Shown piece after piece: positions 6,882 through 13,909 of a DNA stretch of 16,040 nt. Under the pieces are notes generated by a model, which was given only the letters and a program-made list of their open reading frames with translations, ran no database searches and was not told where the DNA came from. The first letter of the stretch is position 1. The number at the start of each line of letters is the position of its first letter. The translations under genes were made by a program, and so were the position numbers. Origin of the DNA: VFMC01 sp031404435 (lineage in GTDB: Bacteria; Actinomycetota; Acidimicrobiia; Acidimicrobiales; Ilumatobacteraceae); the NCBI GenBank assembly GCA_031404435.1, contig JANNHO010000207.1, positions 1 through 16,040 on the forward strand, written 5' to 3'.

Positions 6882-8051
6882 TCACTCCTGTCTCAGCGAC
6901 ACGACCGGTTCCCACCGGCCGCTGTGCCAACTGCGCAATACGGCGTCCTGCACGCTCACGAACTCCAGCGCCTCGGTGAAACCCGGCTGATGCTGACGGC
7001 CGGCGGCGACCGATTGGAGAAACTCGTGATCCTCGATGCACACCAGATCCTCGAAACCGATCCCGTTCGCGCTTCCGGGAACAAAGTTGCCGTGATGCGG
7101 AAAGCGGTCCCCGCCGTACACGGTGGTGAAGCCGGTGTGATGGTGCTCGGCCGCCACGTAGACGCGCAACTCGTTCATCTTCTCGAAGTTCCAGGCGATG
7201 CTGCCCTTGGTTCCGTACACCTCGAAGCTGTTCTGACTCTCGGGTCCGACCATCGAACGGCACGCCTCGAACGTGCCCCGCGCACCGTTGTCGAAGCGGC
7301 ACATCATCCCGATGTAGTCCTCGTTGGTGACATCGCCGGTCGGGTCGTTCGGCCCACCGCGGTCGTAGTGGGTTCCGCCGGCGAGCGGCAGCGGGCGCTT
7401 CGTGATGAACGTCTCGCCGGTGCCGACCACCGAGGCGATCGGGCCGACGAGCGCATGGGCGAGGTCGACGGAATGGCTGAGGATGTCGGTGCTCACGCCG
7501 TGACCGGCTTGGTCGACGAGAAATCGCCACGACAGCAGTCCCATCGGATCGCTGCCGTACATCGAAAAGAACCGGCCGTAGTAGTTGGTGACCGTGCCGA
7601 TCACGCCGTCGCCGATCAGTTGGCGGGCGTACTGCACCAGCGGCGCCCAGCGGTAGTTGTAGCCCACCGCGGTGATCACACCGGCGTGGCGGGTGGCGCG
7701 CTCGGCGGCAACGGTCTGCGCCGGCGTACCGCCAACGGGCTTTTCACAAAAGATGTGCTTGCCCGCTGCGGCGGCGGCCTCGACCATCTCGACGTGGAGC
7801 ATGTTCGGTGCGGTGACGAACACCACATCGACATCAGGGTGAGTGATCACGTCGTGCCAGTCGGCGACGGCTTCACGAAACCCGAACGAGCGCACCGCTT
7901 CGTCACGCCGGTCGGCAAGCGTGTCGCCGACGACCACCATCTCGGGCTGGTACTCACGGTCGGGAAAGTAGCTCGGCGCACGTCGGCAGCCGCGGCTGTG
8001 GGCCTGGCCCATCCACCCGAACCCGATCACTCCGATGCCGAGCGACCTCAT
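6882..8051 (-). CDS. Gfo/Idh/MocA-family dehydrogenase, probable cyclitol dehydrogenase
   Basis: This cytoplasmic NAD(P)-dependent oxidoreductase has 389 residues. An N-terminal Rossmann fold carries GFGWMG (10-15), VFVTAPNMLH follows, and the family motif EKP sits at 103-105 (Lys104 catalytic). A C-terminal substrate domain has VSTDILSHSVDL, with Asp189 and His193 as the expected catalytic pair, then a FEVYGTKGSIAWNFEKMNEL beta-sheet segment. By position it would oxidise myo-inositol or an isomer to an inosose. It is longer than Bacillus IolG (about 344 residues), and the GFGWMGQAHSR start is of a different subgroup. I therefore leave the symbol open: scyllo-inositol, another cyclitol or a sugar are possible substrates. 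The ATG overlaps the iolB stop (ATGA) and has GGGAG seven bases before it. Confidence 0.9.
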   Translation of the reverse strand: MRSLGIGVIGFGWMGQAHSRGCRRAPSYFPDREYQPEMVVVGDTLADRRDEAVRSFGFREAVADWHDVITHPDVDVVFVTAPNMLHVEMVEAAAAAGKHIFCEKPVGGTPAQTVAAERATRHAGVITAVGYNYRWAPLVQYARQLIGDGVIGTVTNYYGRFFSMYGSDPMGLLSWRFLVDQAGHGVSTDILSHSVDLAHALVGPIASVVGTGETFITKRPLPLAGGTHYDRGGPNDPTGDVTNEDYIGMMCRFDNGARGTFEACRSMVGPESQNSFEVYGTKGSIAWNFEKMNELRVYVAAEHHHTGFTTVYGGDRFPHHGNFVPGSANGIGFEDLVCIEDHEFLQSVAAGRQHQPGFTEALEFVSVQDAVLRSWHSGRWEPVVSLRQE

Positions 8052-8995
8052 CGGTCACTCCCAGCCTGGACTGCCCCATCCCGTGTCGCTCCGGTCTGTG
8101 TCGGCGGCACAGGTCCGTCGGCACTGGTCATCGGGCACCTCACATCGATCGGCATGTCGGCCCAGGTATCGCGCACCCAGTGGTGCGCGGGGTCGTCGCA
8201 GAACGCCATCGAGCGTTCACCGCCGGGCCCGGCGAGCACGTTGAGGTAGTACATCGGATACCCCGGCGCAGCAATGCACGGTCCGTGGTAGCCGCGGGGG
8301 ACGCAGAACACGTCGCCGTCGCGTACCACCACGTTCTCATCGATGTCGCCGTCGGGGGTGTAGGTGCGGTGCATGCCGAACCCATCAGCGCTGTAGTCGG
8401 TGGACCCGGCGACGCCAATTCGGAAGTAGTAGATCTCCTCGTTGTTCACCGGGCACTCGGGCGATTCGTCATGGCGGTGCGGCGGGTACGACGACCAGTT
8501 GCCGTCGGGCGTGAGCAGTTCGACACACATCAGCTTGTCGGCGTAGGGCCACGTCTCGGGGCTGAGGAAGTTCGTGACCTGGCGGGTGGCCGGACCGGCG
8601 CCGCGCGTCTCGACGGGCACGCCGGCGGCGGGACCGTATCGAGCGACAAGGCGCCGCTCGCACACCGCGGTGGCGACAGCGACCTCTCCCCCGCCGGAGG
8701 CCACGAGGGTGACCACAGCATCACGCGGGCAGTAGATAAAGTCGCTGACGCGCTCGAACACCGTGCGCCGGCCGGTCAGCGTGAACGATTCGCCATCGAC
8801 ATGCACGTCCACATCCACCGCCGACAACGGCAGCACGACCGCTTCGACACCGGCCAAGCTGACCGACGCCTCGATGCCCGGGGCCAGGCCCAGCACCCGC
8901 AGCCCGCTGTGCACCCAACCGGCGACCTCGGGGGTGAGCGAAACCAGTTCGTCGCCGACGGCGAGCGCGCCGGCACGATGGTGGAGCCGACTCAC
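8048..8995 (-). CDS. iolB: 5-deoxy-glucuronate isomerase
   Basis: IolB converts 5-deoxy-glucuronate to 5-dehydro-2-deoxy-gluconate, a step in inositol breakdown. The product has 315 residues and a double cupin fold. Recognisable parts are DFIYCPRDAVVTL (85-97), TNFLSPETWPYADKLMCVELLTPDGNWSSYPPHRHDE (141-177, with His173 and His175 as likely metal ligands), NNEEIYYFRI (Glu187), GDVFCVPRGYHGPCIAAPGYPMYYLNVLAGP (His237) and a terminal HHWVRDTW. An open frame runs on upstream to 9547, but that part is an Arg/His-rich shadow of the neighbouring gene. The GTG at 8995 lies in a GTGA overlap with the stop of the upstream aldolase-like gene and gives the expected length. The last 25 residues or so are low-complexity. 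The next gene begins in its stop codon. Confidence 0.94.
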   Translation of the reverse strand: MSRLHHRAGALAVGDELVSLTPEVAGWVHSGLRVLGLAPGIEASVSLAGVEAVVLPLSAVDVDVHVDGESFTLTGRRTVFERVSDFIYCPRDAVVTLVASGGGEVAVATAVCERRLVARYGPAAGVPVETRGAGPATRQVTNFLSPETWPYADKLMCVELLTPDGNWSSYPPHRHDESPECPVNNEEIYYFRIGVAGSTDYSADGFGMHRTYTPDGDIDENVVVRDGDVFCVPRGYHGPCIAAPGYPMYYLNVLAGPGGERSMAFCDDPAHHWVRDTWADMPIDVRCPMTSADGPVPPTQTGATRDGAVQAGSDR

Positions 8996-9951
8996 GCCAG
9001 CGACCGAGTAACGGACCCAGTAGCCGGCCCGGCGGGCGCACGGGTGGCGGCATCGTGAGCCGGACGGACGATGCGCGCGGCGCGCTCGATCGCCGCGGCG
9101 ACGTCGCCGTCGGCCGGGTACAGCAGCGAGCGTCCGACGACGAGCCCCCGCACGGTTGGCGCGGACATTGCGTCCTCCCATGACGCATACGTGGCCTCGG
9201 GGTCGGGGCCTGGGGCCCCGCCGAGGATCAGCGCCGGCAACGTGCTCACCGCGAGCAGCCGTCGCGGGTCGCGCCCTGCAGGCACCTTCAGCCACGTGTA
9301 CGACGTAGTGTGCCCGAGGCTCGCCCCGATCGCGATGGCGCGCAGCAACCGGTCTTCGTCGTCGAGCAAGCGGGCAGTGCCAGGGGCAACGGGGCCAGTG
9401 TGGTGGTACGGCAGCGGCTCGACCATGATCGGCAACGACCGTTCGGCGCACTCGCTGACGGCGCGAGCGCACGCTTCGATCGTGGCTGCGGTGCCGGCGT
9501 CGTCGTCGGCGATGCGCAACAGAACCTTGCCGCCATCGAGCCCGCACTCGGCCAACGACTGGGCGTCGTAAGCGGTCATCCGGTCGTCGAGCTCCCAGGC
9601 TGCGCCCATGACGCCGCCGCGGTTCATCGTGCCGAACGCGAGCTTGTTGTCAAGTGCGCCAAGCAACGCGAGCTCCTCGACGACATCGGCGCTGCCGAGC
9701 ACCCCGTCCACCCCGGGATGGGCAAGCGCCACGAGCAGCGACTCCAACATCCGCCGCCGATCGGCCATGACGAACGGCTCGGTGCCCACGCCGAGCATCC
9801 CCCGCGCGGTGTGGTCCGCGGCCACGATGAACAGGCGGCCGTCGGTGAGCAGTGGTCGTCGCGTCCGGTTACGTAGCGCGTGGAGCGCAGCTCCCGGTTC
9901 CGTCGAGCGTCGTTCGAGCAGCTCGGACCAACGCTGATCAGTCAGCAGCAT
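8992..9951 (-). CDS. TIM-barrel (class I aldolase-like) protein, candidate 2-deoxy-5-keto-gluconate-6-phosphate aldolase
   Basis: This 319-residue protein looks like the (beta/alpha)8-barrel proteins that sit next to iolC in actinobacteria (Cgl0158-type, often labelled deoxyribose-phosphate aldolase). Visible strands include LFIVAADHTARGM (40-52), GVDGVLGSADVVEELALLG (80-98), GGKVLLRIADDD (140-151), PIMVEPLPYHH (174-184) and YTWLKVPAG (218-226). Lys222 at the end of a strand is the natural candidate for a Schiff-base lysine. ALILGGAPGPDP and GLVVGRSLLYP (269-279) resemble phosphate-binding strand ends. No IolJ-type aldolase is otherwise in the cluster and IolC is not fused to one, so it plausibly makes dihydroxyacetone phosphate and malonate semialdehyde. 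That role is inferred. Its ATG lies inside the end of iolC (10-base overlap), with GGAG ten bases before. An upstream extension to 10104 is unlikely. Confidence 0.8.
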   Translation of the reverse strand: MLLTDQRWSELLERRSTEPGAALHALRNRTRRPLLTDGRLFIVAADHTARGMLGVGTEPFVMADRRRMLESLLVALAHPGVDGVLGSADVVEELALLGALDNKLAFGTMNRGGVMGAAWELDDRMTAYDAQSLAECGLDGGKVLLRIADDDAGTAATIEACARAVSECAERSLPIMVEPLPYHHTGPVAPGTARLLDDEDRLLRAIAIGASLGHTTSYTWLKVPAGRDPRRLLAVSTLPALILGGAPGPDPEATYASWEDAMSAPTVRGLVVGRSLLYPADGDVAAAIERAARIVRPAHDAATRAPAGPATGSVTRSLA

Positions 9952-10910
9952 CGCCGGTTCGCTCCAGAGGCAAGTACGCGTTCGATGTCGTCGATGGTCG
10001 GCATGTCGTCGGCGCACATCAGCCGGGAAGCGACGATCGCCCCAGCGGCGTTGGCCGCGCGAGTGGACTGGACCAGATCCCATCCGCTGAGCAGGCCGTG
10101 GCAAATCGCGCCACCGAACGCATCGCCGGCCCCGAGACCGCAGACCGGTTCGACCGGGTACGGCGGAACCATCTGGCGCTCGCCATCAGCGGTAGCCACG
10201 AGCACTCCCTCGCCGCCCATCTTCACGATCGCTGCGGACAGACCCCTCGCCAGCAACCGGTCGGCTGCCTCGTGCGGGTCGGTCGTGCCGACAGCGACCT
10301 CACACTCGACGCGATTGCCGATCGCAATGGTGCACTGATCGAGGACCGAATCGATCGCCGCATGCGCCGCGCCGGCGTCGCCGCCCCACAACATCGGCCG
10401 CCAGTCGAGATCGAGGACCGTATGGGTGCGCCGGCAGCGATGCTGCAACAGCGCGGTGACAGTGGCCCGCGACGGCTCGGCGCACATCGCCCCGGCAGCC
10501 ACCCACAAGATGGCCGCGTCGGCAACGACGCCGAGGTCGACCTCGGTGACTTCCAGGGTGGCGTCGGGTGCTTGCGGCTCGCGGTAGAACACGATCGCTG
10601 GTTCCGCCGGATCGAGCAGCTCGGCGAACGCCAACGGGGTGCGCAAGCTGGGGTGCACGCCGACAAAGCGGGTGTCGACACCGAACGTGTCGCGCAACGC
10701 ACCGATCACGTACCGGCCGAAGGCGTCGTCACCGACCTTGGTGAACACCGCGGCGCGATGACCGAGACGGGCCGCTGCCACCGCCACGTTCGTGGCCGTC
10801 CCACCAAGCGATTTGCGAAACGTGCGTACCTCGGCCAAGGACACGCCGAGCTGCTCGGCGTACAGGTCGACGCTGACGCGGCCGACCGTCACCAGCTCCA
10901 GATCCGTCAT
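9942..10910 (-). CDS. iolC: 5-dehydro-2-deoxygluconokinase, PfkB family
   Basis: IolC phosphorylates 5-dehydro-2-deoxygluconate at C6 using ATP. The 322-residue product is a ribokinase/PfkB fold: VTVGRVSVDLYAEQLG (8-22), FRKSLGGTATNVAVAAARLGHRAAVFTKVGDDAFGRYV (31-68, the first PfkB signature), FYREPQAPDATL, LDLDWRPMLW (166-175), and VCGLGAGDAFGGAICHGLLSGWD (256-278) with Asp263 as catalytic base and the anion hole in GAGD. RVSVDLY and the REP/DWRP segments are characteristic of IolC rather than other PfkB kinases. It lacks the C-terminal DUF2090 aldolase-like domain found fused in some IolC proteins. It starts one base after the ATPase stop (TGAgATG) and overlaps the TIM-barrel gene. Confidence 0.93.
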   Translation of the reverse strand: MTDLELVTVGRVSVDLYAEQLGVSLAEVRTFRKSLGGTATNVAVAAARLGHRAAVFTKVGDDAFGRYVIGALRDTFGVDTRFVGVHPSLRTPLAFAELLDPAEPAIVFYREPQAPDATLEVTEVDLGVVADAAILWVAAGAMCAEPSRATVTALLQHRCRRTHTVLDLDWRPMLWGGDAGAAHAAIDSVLDQCTIAIGNRVECEVAVGTTDPHEAADRLLARGLSAAIVKMGGEGVLVATADGERQMVPPYPVEPVCGLGAGDAFGGAICHGLLSGWDLVQSTRAANAAGAIVASRLMCADDMPTIDDIERVLASGANRRCC

Positions 10911-10911
10911 C

Positions 10912-11673
10912 TCAGCGGACTTCGAGCTCGTGCTGCAATGCCTCGAGCTCGGCCCCGCCGGCCATCAGCCGGGTGAGTTCCTCGCGGCTGATCTCGGCCT
11001 TCGCGAAATCGCCGAGCGACTTGCCGCGGTTGAGCACGAGGAACCGGTTGCCGACGGGATACGCGTGATGGGGGTTGTGGGTGATGAAGATGACGCCGAG
11101 CCCACGTTCGGCTGCGGCACGCACGTACTTCAGCACCACGCCGGACTGCTTGACCCCGAGCGCCGACGTGGGCTCGTCGAGGATCAGCACTCGTGCCCCG
11201 AAGTACACGGCGCGAGCGATGGCCACCGATTGGCGCTCGCCACCCGACAGCGTGCCGACGGGTTGATCGAGATCGCGCACGTCGATGCCCATCTTGGCCA
11301 TCTCCTCGCGTGCGGTCTTCTTGGCAAAGGAGGTATCGAAGCGACCGAGGCGGCCCGGTTCGGAACCGAGGAAGAAGTTGCGCCACACGCTCATCAGCGG
11401 GGCCATCGCCAGATCTTGGTACACGGTGGCGATGCCGGCGGCACGAGCATCGCGAGGCGACGCGAAGCGCACCTCGTTGCCGTCGAGCAGGAACTCGCCC
11501 TCGCTTTGCTGGTGCACCCCGGACAGGATCTTGATGAGGGTCGACTTGCCCGCACCGTTGTCACCGAGCACACAGGTGACCGCGCCGGCACCCACGCTGG
11601 TGGTGATGTTCTCGAGTGCGGTGACGTTGCCGAAAAACTTCGACAGGCCGACCAGTTCCAACAATGCAGACAT
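10912..11673 (-). CDS. ABC transporter ATP-binding protein, FrcA-like single domain
   Basis: This 253-residue ATPase powers the sugar/cyclitol importer encoded by its neighbours and acts on the inner face of the membrane. All functional motifs are present: Walker A GDNGAGKST (37-45), Q-loop VYQD (84-87), signature LSGGERQ (142-148), Walker B VLILDEPTSAL (162-172) and the switch His199 in ITHN. It has one nucleotide-binding domain. Most CUT2 family sugar importers have two fused domains of about 500 residues, whereas FrcA-type systems have one, so the active ATPase should be a homodimer. The frame is open far upstream but the ATG at 11673 overlaps the permease stop (TGATG) and has a perfect AGGAGG at 11681-11686, seven bases before it, which fixes the start. 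Confidence 0.95.
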   Translation of the reverse strand: MSALLELVGLSKFFGNVTALENITTSVGAGAVTCVLGDNGAGKSTLIKILSGVHQQSEGEFLLDGNEVRFASPRDARAAGIATVYQDLAMAPLMSVWRNFFLGSEPGRLGRFDTSFAKKTAREEMAKMGIDVRDLDQPVGTLSGGERQSVAIARAVYFGARVLILDEPTSALGVKQSGVVLKYVRAAAERGLGVIFITHNPHHAYPVGNRFLVLNRGKSLGDFAKAEISREELTRLMAGGAELEALQHELEVR

Positions 11674-13766
11674 CAGCGGGCCTCCTGTGCTTTCTGGCGG
11701 ATCTTTTGGTTGACGAGCACGGCGATGAACAGCACGGCGCCGAGGAAGATGAACCGGTTGTCGGAGTTCCACCGTGCCGCCGGGATGCCGTTGATCGACA
11801 TCGCCATGATCATCGCCCCGAGCGACGCTCCGATCACCGAACCGTATCCACCGGTGAGCAAGCACCCACCCACGACCGCGGCGATGATGTACTCGAACTC
11901 CTCGCCGATGCCTTGCGATGCAGCCACCGAGGTGAACCGCAAGGTGTTGATCATGCCGACAAGACAGCCCACGAGCGACACCATCATGAACAGCCCCACC
12001 TTCACCTGATCGGCCGGTACGCCGATGGCGCGGGCGGCCTCCTTGTTGCCACCGACGGCAAAGATCCAGTTGCCGTAGCGGGTACGGGCCAGGGTGTAGG
12101 CGGCGATCGCAGTGATCAGGATCCACCACAGCACCGACACCCGGAAGTTCGAGCCGGTGAAGAACAGCCGGATTCCGAACCCGAGCGCAACCATTGCCAT
12201 GCCAATCACCCCGAGCAGGCGGCCCAGGTGGTCGGCGTCGTGATCCGCTCGCTGGCGTTTCACCTGGCGGTACTCGACCAGGGCATTGGCCAGGGCAAGC
12301 GTGGCGAACAGCATCATTGCGGTGAACAATCCGCTGCGGAAGCGAACCGCACCCGAATCGTGGCGAAGCAGGAACCCGTAGGCCACCAACGCAGCAGCGA
12401 TGATCACCCCGATGCTCAGCTGCGCCCGTGACGACTCGCGTCGGGCCGCACCCTTGGCCGCCAACAACGCCACGAGCCCGACACCACCGAGGCCGACCTG
12501 CACGAGCGCGCGGAAGCCCTGTTCGGTGGTGAGCTGCAAGAACGTGAGCACACCGACGAGCATCAACAACGCGCCGATCGCCGCTGTTGCCACGAGCTTG
12601 GGGATCAGTAGTGGTGAGCGTTTCGTGCCGCCTACCTGGGCGCGCATCGCCCGCACACCGCGCATGGTGACGAGCCCCGCGCCGACCACCAGGGCGACGA
12701 CACCGATCGCCACCTTCAAGCCGTGGGCCGGAACCGACAGCAGCACCCGTTGCTGATTCAGATCGAGTTTGCGGGTGACCAGATAGGCGACGATCAAGCA
12801 GCCGAGCCCAACAGCGAGCGGGGTCCGCCCGCGATGGGTGACCCACGACCCGGTCGGCACGTGCGTCTCGTACCGCCACGCGGCGAACCCAGCGATAGCT
12901 ACCAACATCCCGCCAAGGCCGACCACGCCGGACAGGACGTTCATCGAGGTCCCATCGCTGTTGTGCAGGAGCCCGAAGCCAGCCAATGCGGCGACTGCAC
13001 CCACACCGACGACGGGCACAACGGCGGAATTTGGCCGCTCGCGGCGCACCAGCGACTGCTCGAGGAACGACCAGATGACGGCGGCGATGCCGACAATGAC
13101 GAGCGTAAGGAAGATCGGGTCGCGCAGAGCGAAAGTCTCTTTGTTGTGGATACTGGCGAACGCTTTGCGGAACGGTTCGAAGCCGGTGACGGTTTCGGAG
13201 TTCACGTTCTCGACGAGGACCTTGTCGACAAGGCGCTTGGAGAACACCAGGTTTGCCCCACGCAGAATGAAGAACGTGGCCAGAGTGACGATGAAGCTCG
13301 GCAGCTTGGTGCGATTGACCAACGTGCCGTTGAACCACCCGATCGCACCGGCGGCAAGAAACGCCACGGGCACCGCGATCCACAAGGTGGCACCGTCGCC
13401 CATGAACTTCTGTGCGAACAACCCGACCATGATGCCGGTCGAACCGGTCATCACCCCGGCCGAGAGATCGAACTCGCCGCCGATCATCAGCAAGCCAATT
13501 GCGACGGCCATGATGCCGAGCGGTGCAGCAACATCGAGCCACGACGCCGTACTTCCGGCATTGCCGAACTTCTGACCGGTCGACCAGAACAGTGACCACA
13601 CCATCACCGTGCCAACCAGCGCCCCGATCTCGGGCGAGGTCAGCAATCGCTGCATCGGCCCGCGGAACGAAATCCGTTCGTCGCCGTGGCCTCCAGCGCT
13701 TGCCGTGGTACCTGTCGACCCGGTCGTACCGGCTACGTCGCCCCCCGCTTGCAAGACGGCCCCCAT
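11673..13766 (-). CDS. ABC transporter permease, FrcC/CUT2 type, with large hydrophobic insertion
   Basis: This integral membrane subunit of the importer has 697 residues; this permease family usually has about 330-430. The N-terminal half is typical: PLGIMAVAIGLLMIGGEFDLSAGV (82-105), GWFNGTLVNRTKLPSFIVTLATFFILRGANLVFSKRL (143-179). The C-terminal half is also typical: SVLWWILITAIAAYTLARTRYGNWIFAVGGNKEAARAIGVP (544-584), then TLRFTSVAASQGIGEEFEYIIAAVVGGCLLTGGYGSVIGASLGAMIM. Between them, about residues 209-538, lies extra sequence with some ten hydrophobic segments joined by basic loops. The frame is open throughout, so this is not a frameshift. The first 35 residues are Gly/Thr-rich and presumably cytoplasmic. 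ATG at 13766 is chosen because AAGGGGGG (13771-13778) lies just before it. A TTG at 13802 would add 12 residues. The gene follows the binding-protein gene and overlaps the ATPase by one base. Confidence 0.92.
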   Translation of the reverse strand: MGAVLQAGGDVAGTTGSTGTTASAGGHGDERISFRGPMQRLLTSPEIGALVGTVMVWSLFWSTGQKFGNAGSTASWLDVAAPLGIMAVAIGLLMIGGEFDLSAGVMTGSTGIMVGLFAQKFMGDGATLWIAVPVAFLAAGAIGWFNGTLVNRTKLPSFIVTLATFFILRGANLVFSKRLVDKVLVENVNSETVTGFEPFRKAFASIHNKETFALRDPIFLTLVIVGIAAVIWSFLEQSLVRRERPNSAVVPVVGVGAVAALAGFGLLHNSDGTSMNVLSGVVGLGGMLVAIAGFAAWRYETHVPTGSWVTHRGRTPLAVGLGCLIVAYLVTRKLDLNQQRVLLSVPAHGLKVAIGVVALVVGAGLVTMRGVRAMRAQVGGTKRSPLLIPKLVATAAIGALLMLVGVLTFLQLTTEQGFRALVQVGLGGVGLVALLAAKGAARRESSRAQLSIGVIIAAALVAYGFLLRHDSGAVRFRSGLFTAMMLFATLALANALVEYRQVKRQRADHDADHLGRLLGVIGMAMVALGFGIRLFFTGSNFRVSVLWWILITAIAAYTLARTRYGNWIFAVGGNKEAARAIGVPADQVKVGLFMMVSLVGCLVGMINTLRFTSVAASQGIGEEFEYIIAAVVGGCLLTGGYGSVIGASLGAMIMAMSINGIPAARWNSDNRFIFLGAVLFIAVLVNQKIRQKAQEAR
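11681..11686 (-). promoter_or_regulatory. Shine-Dalgarno AGGAGG of the ABC ATPase gene
   Basis: On the minus strand AGGAGG is followed by seven bases and the ATG at 11673. It decides the start of the ATPase within a much longer open frame and lies inside the last codons of the permease. Confidence 0.9.
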
Positions 13767-13807
13767 GCATCCCCCCTTCGTTGTGGTTCCCCTGAAAATC
13801 AACGAGC

Positions 13808-13840
13808 GGGGCCGGGAACCGACCAGCGGTTCCCGACCCC
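13808..13840 (-). other. Hairpin 2 in the binding-protein/permease gap
   Basis: GGGAACC (13814-13820) pairs with GGTTCCC (13828-13834) around a seven-base loop, and outside a 2x2 internal loop GGGG (13808-13811) pairs with CCCC (13837-13840). No T-run follows on the minus strand, so it is not a standard intrinsic terminator. Such structures between a binding-protein gene and its permease gene commonly stabilise the upstream mRNA end or limit read-through, and that is the inferred role. Confidence 0.65.
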
Positions 13841-13855
13841 AGTTTCATTGCGTCC

Positions 13856-13876
13856 GCTCCGGTCAGCGACCGGAGC
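13856..13876 (-). other. Hairpin 1 in the binding-protein/permease gap
   Basis: GCTCCGGTC (13856-13864) and GACCGGAGC (13868-13876) form a perfect nine-base-pair stem with a three-base loop, 34 bases past the binding-protein stop. No T-run follows in the direction of transcription. It probably protects the binding-protein mRNA from 3' decay or attenuates transcription into the permease gene. Confidence 0.7.
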
Positions 13877-13880
13877 AGGT

Positions 13881-13905
13881 CAACTCAATTCAATTCAATT
13901 CAACT
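13881..13905. repeat. Pentanucleotide repeat, five CAAYT units
   Basis: CAACT-CAATT-CAATT-CAATT-CAACT occupies 13881-13905 between the binding-protein stop and the first hairpin. It is AT-rich in otherwise GC-rich surroundings. Five-base units change length freely outside coding sequence. A low-structure spacer or slippage tract is the simplest view. Confidence 0.85.
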
Positions 13906-13909
13906 CGAA

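Noticed and set aside
6372..8249. A 625-codon plus-strand open frame opposite iolD, the Gfo/Idh gene and iolB
   Set aside because: It is a high-GC antisense shadow spanning three well-supported minus-strand genes. Its translation is Val/His/Asp/Arg-rich with no domain.
8048..9547. A 499-codon frame that would extend iolB upstream
   Set aside because: The extra N-terminal part is a shadow of the TIM-barrel gene on the same strand in another frame. IolB similarity begins only after the GTG at 8995.
9952..10104. N-terminal extension of the TIM-barrel protein
   Set aside because: The added 51 residues are Arg-rich, overlap iolC deeply in another frame and do not resemble the family. The ATG at 9951 with an upstream GGAG is preferred.
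12723..13595. Plus-strand open frames opposite the permease, including the insertion region
   Set aside because: They are antisense to a continuous hydrophobic coding frame and their products are Asp/His/Arg-rich without recognisable motifs. The permease frame is better supported by the conserved halves on both sides.
10912..13848. A 978-codon minus-strand open frame that joins the ABC ATPase to a long upstream segment
   Set aside because: The upstream two-thirds is Arg/Gly/His-rich, with no family resemblance, and lies out of frame over the clear permease. The ATPase has its own ATG and AGGAGG at 11673-11686.
13808..13876. Intrinsic terminator pair after the binding-protein gene
   Set aside because: Both hairpins are strong, but neither is followed by a T-run on the transcribed strand, and the permease and ATPase must be expressed from the same train. 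They are listed as hairpins only.
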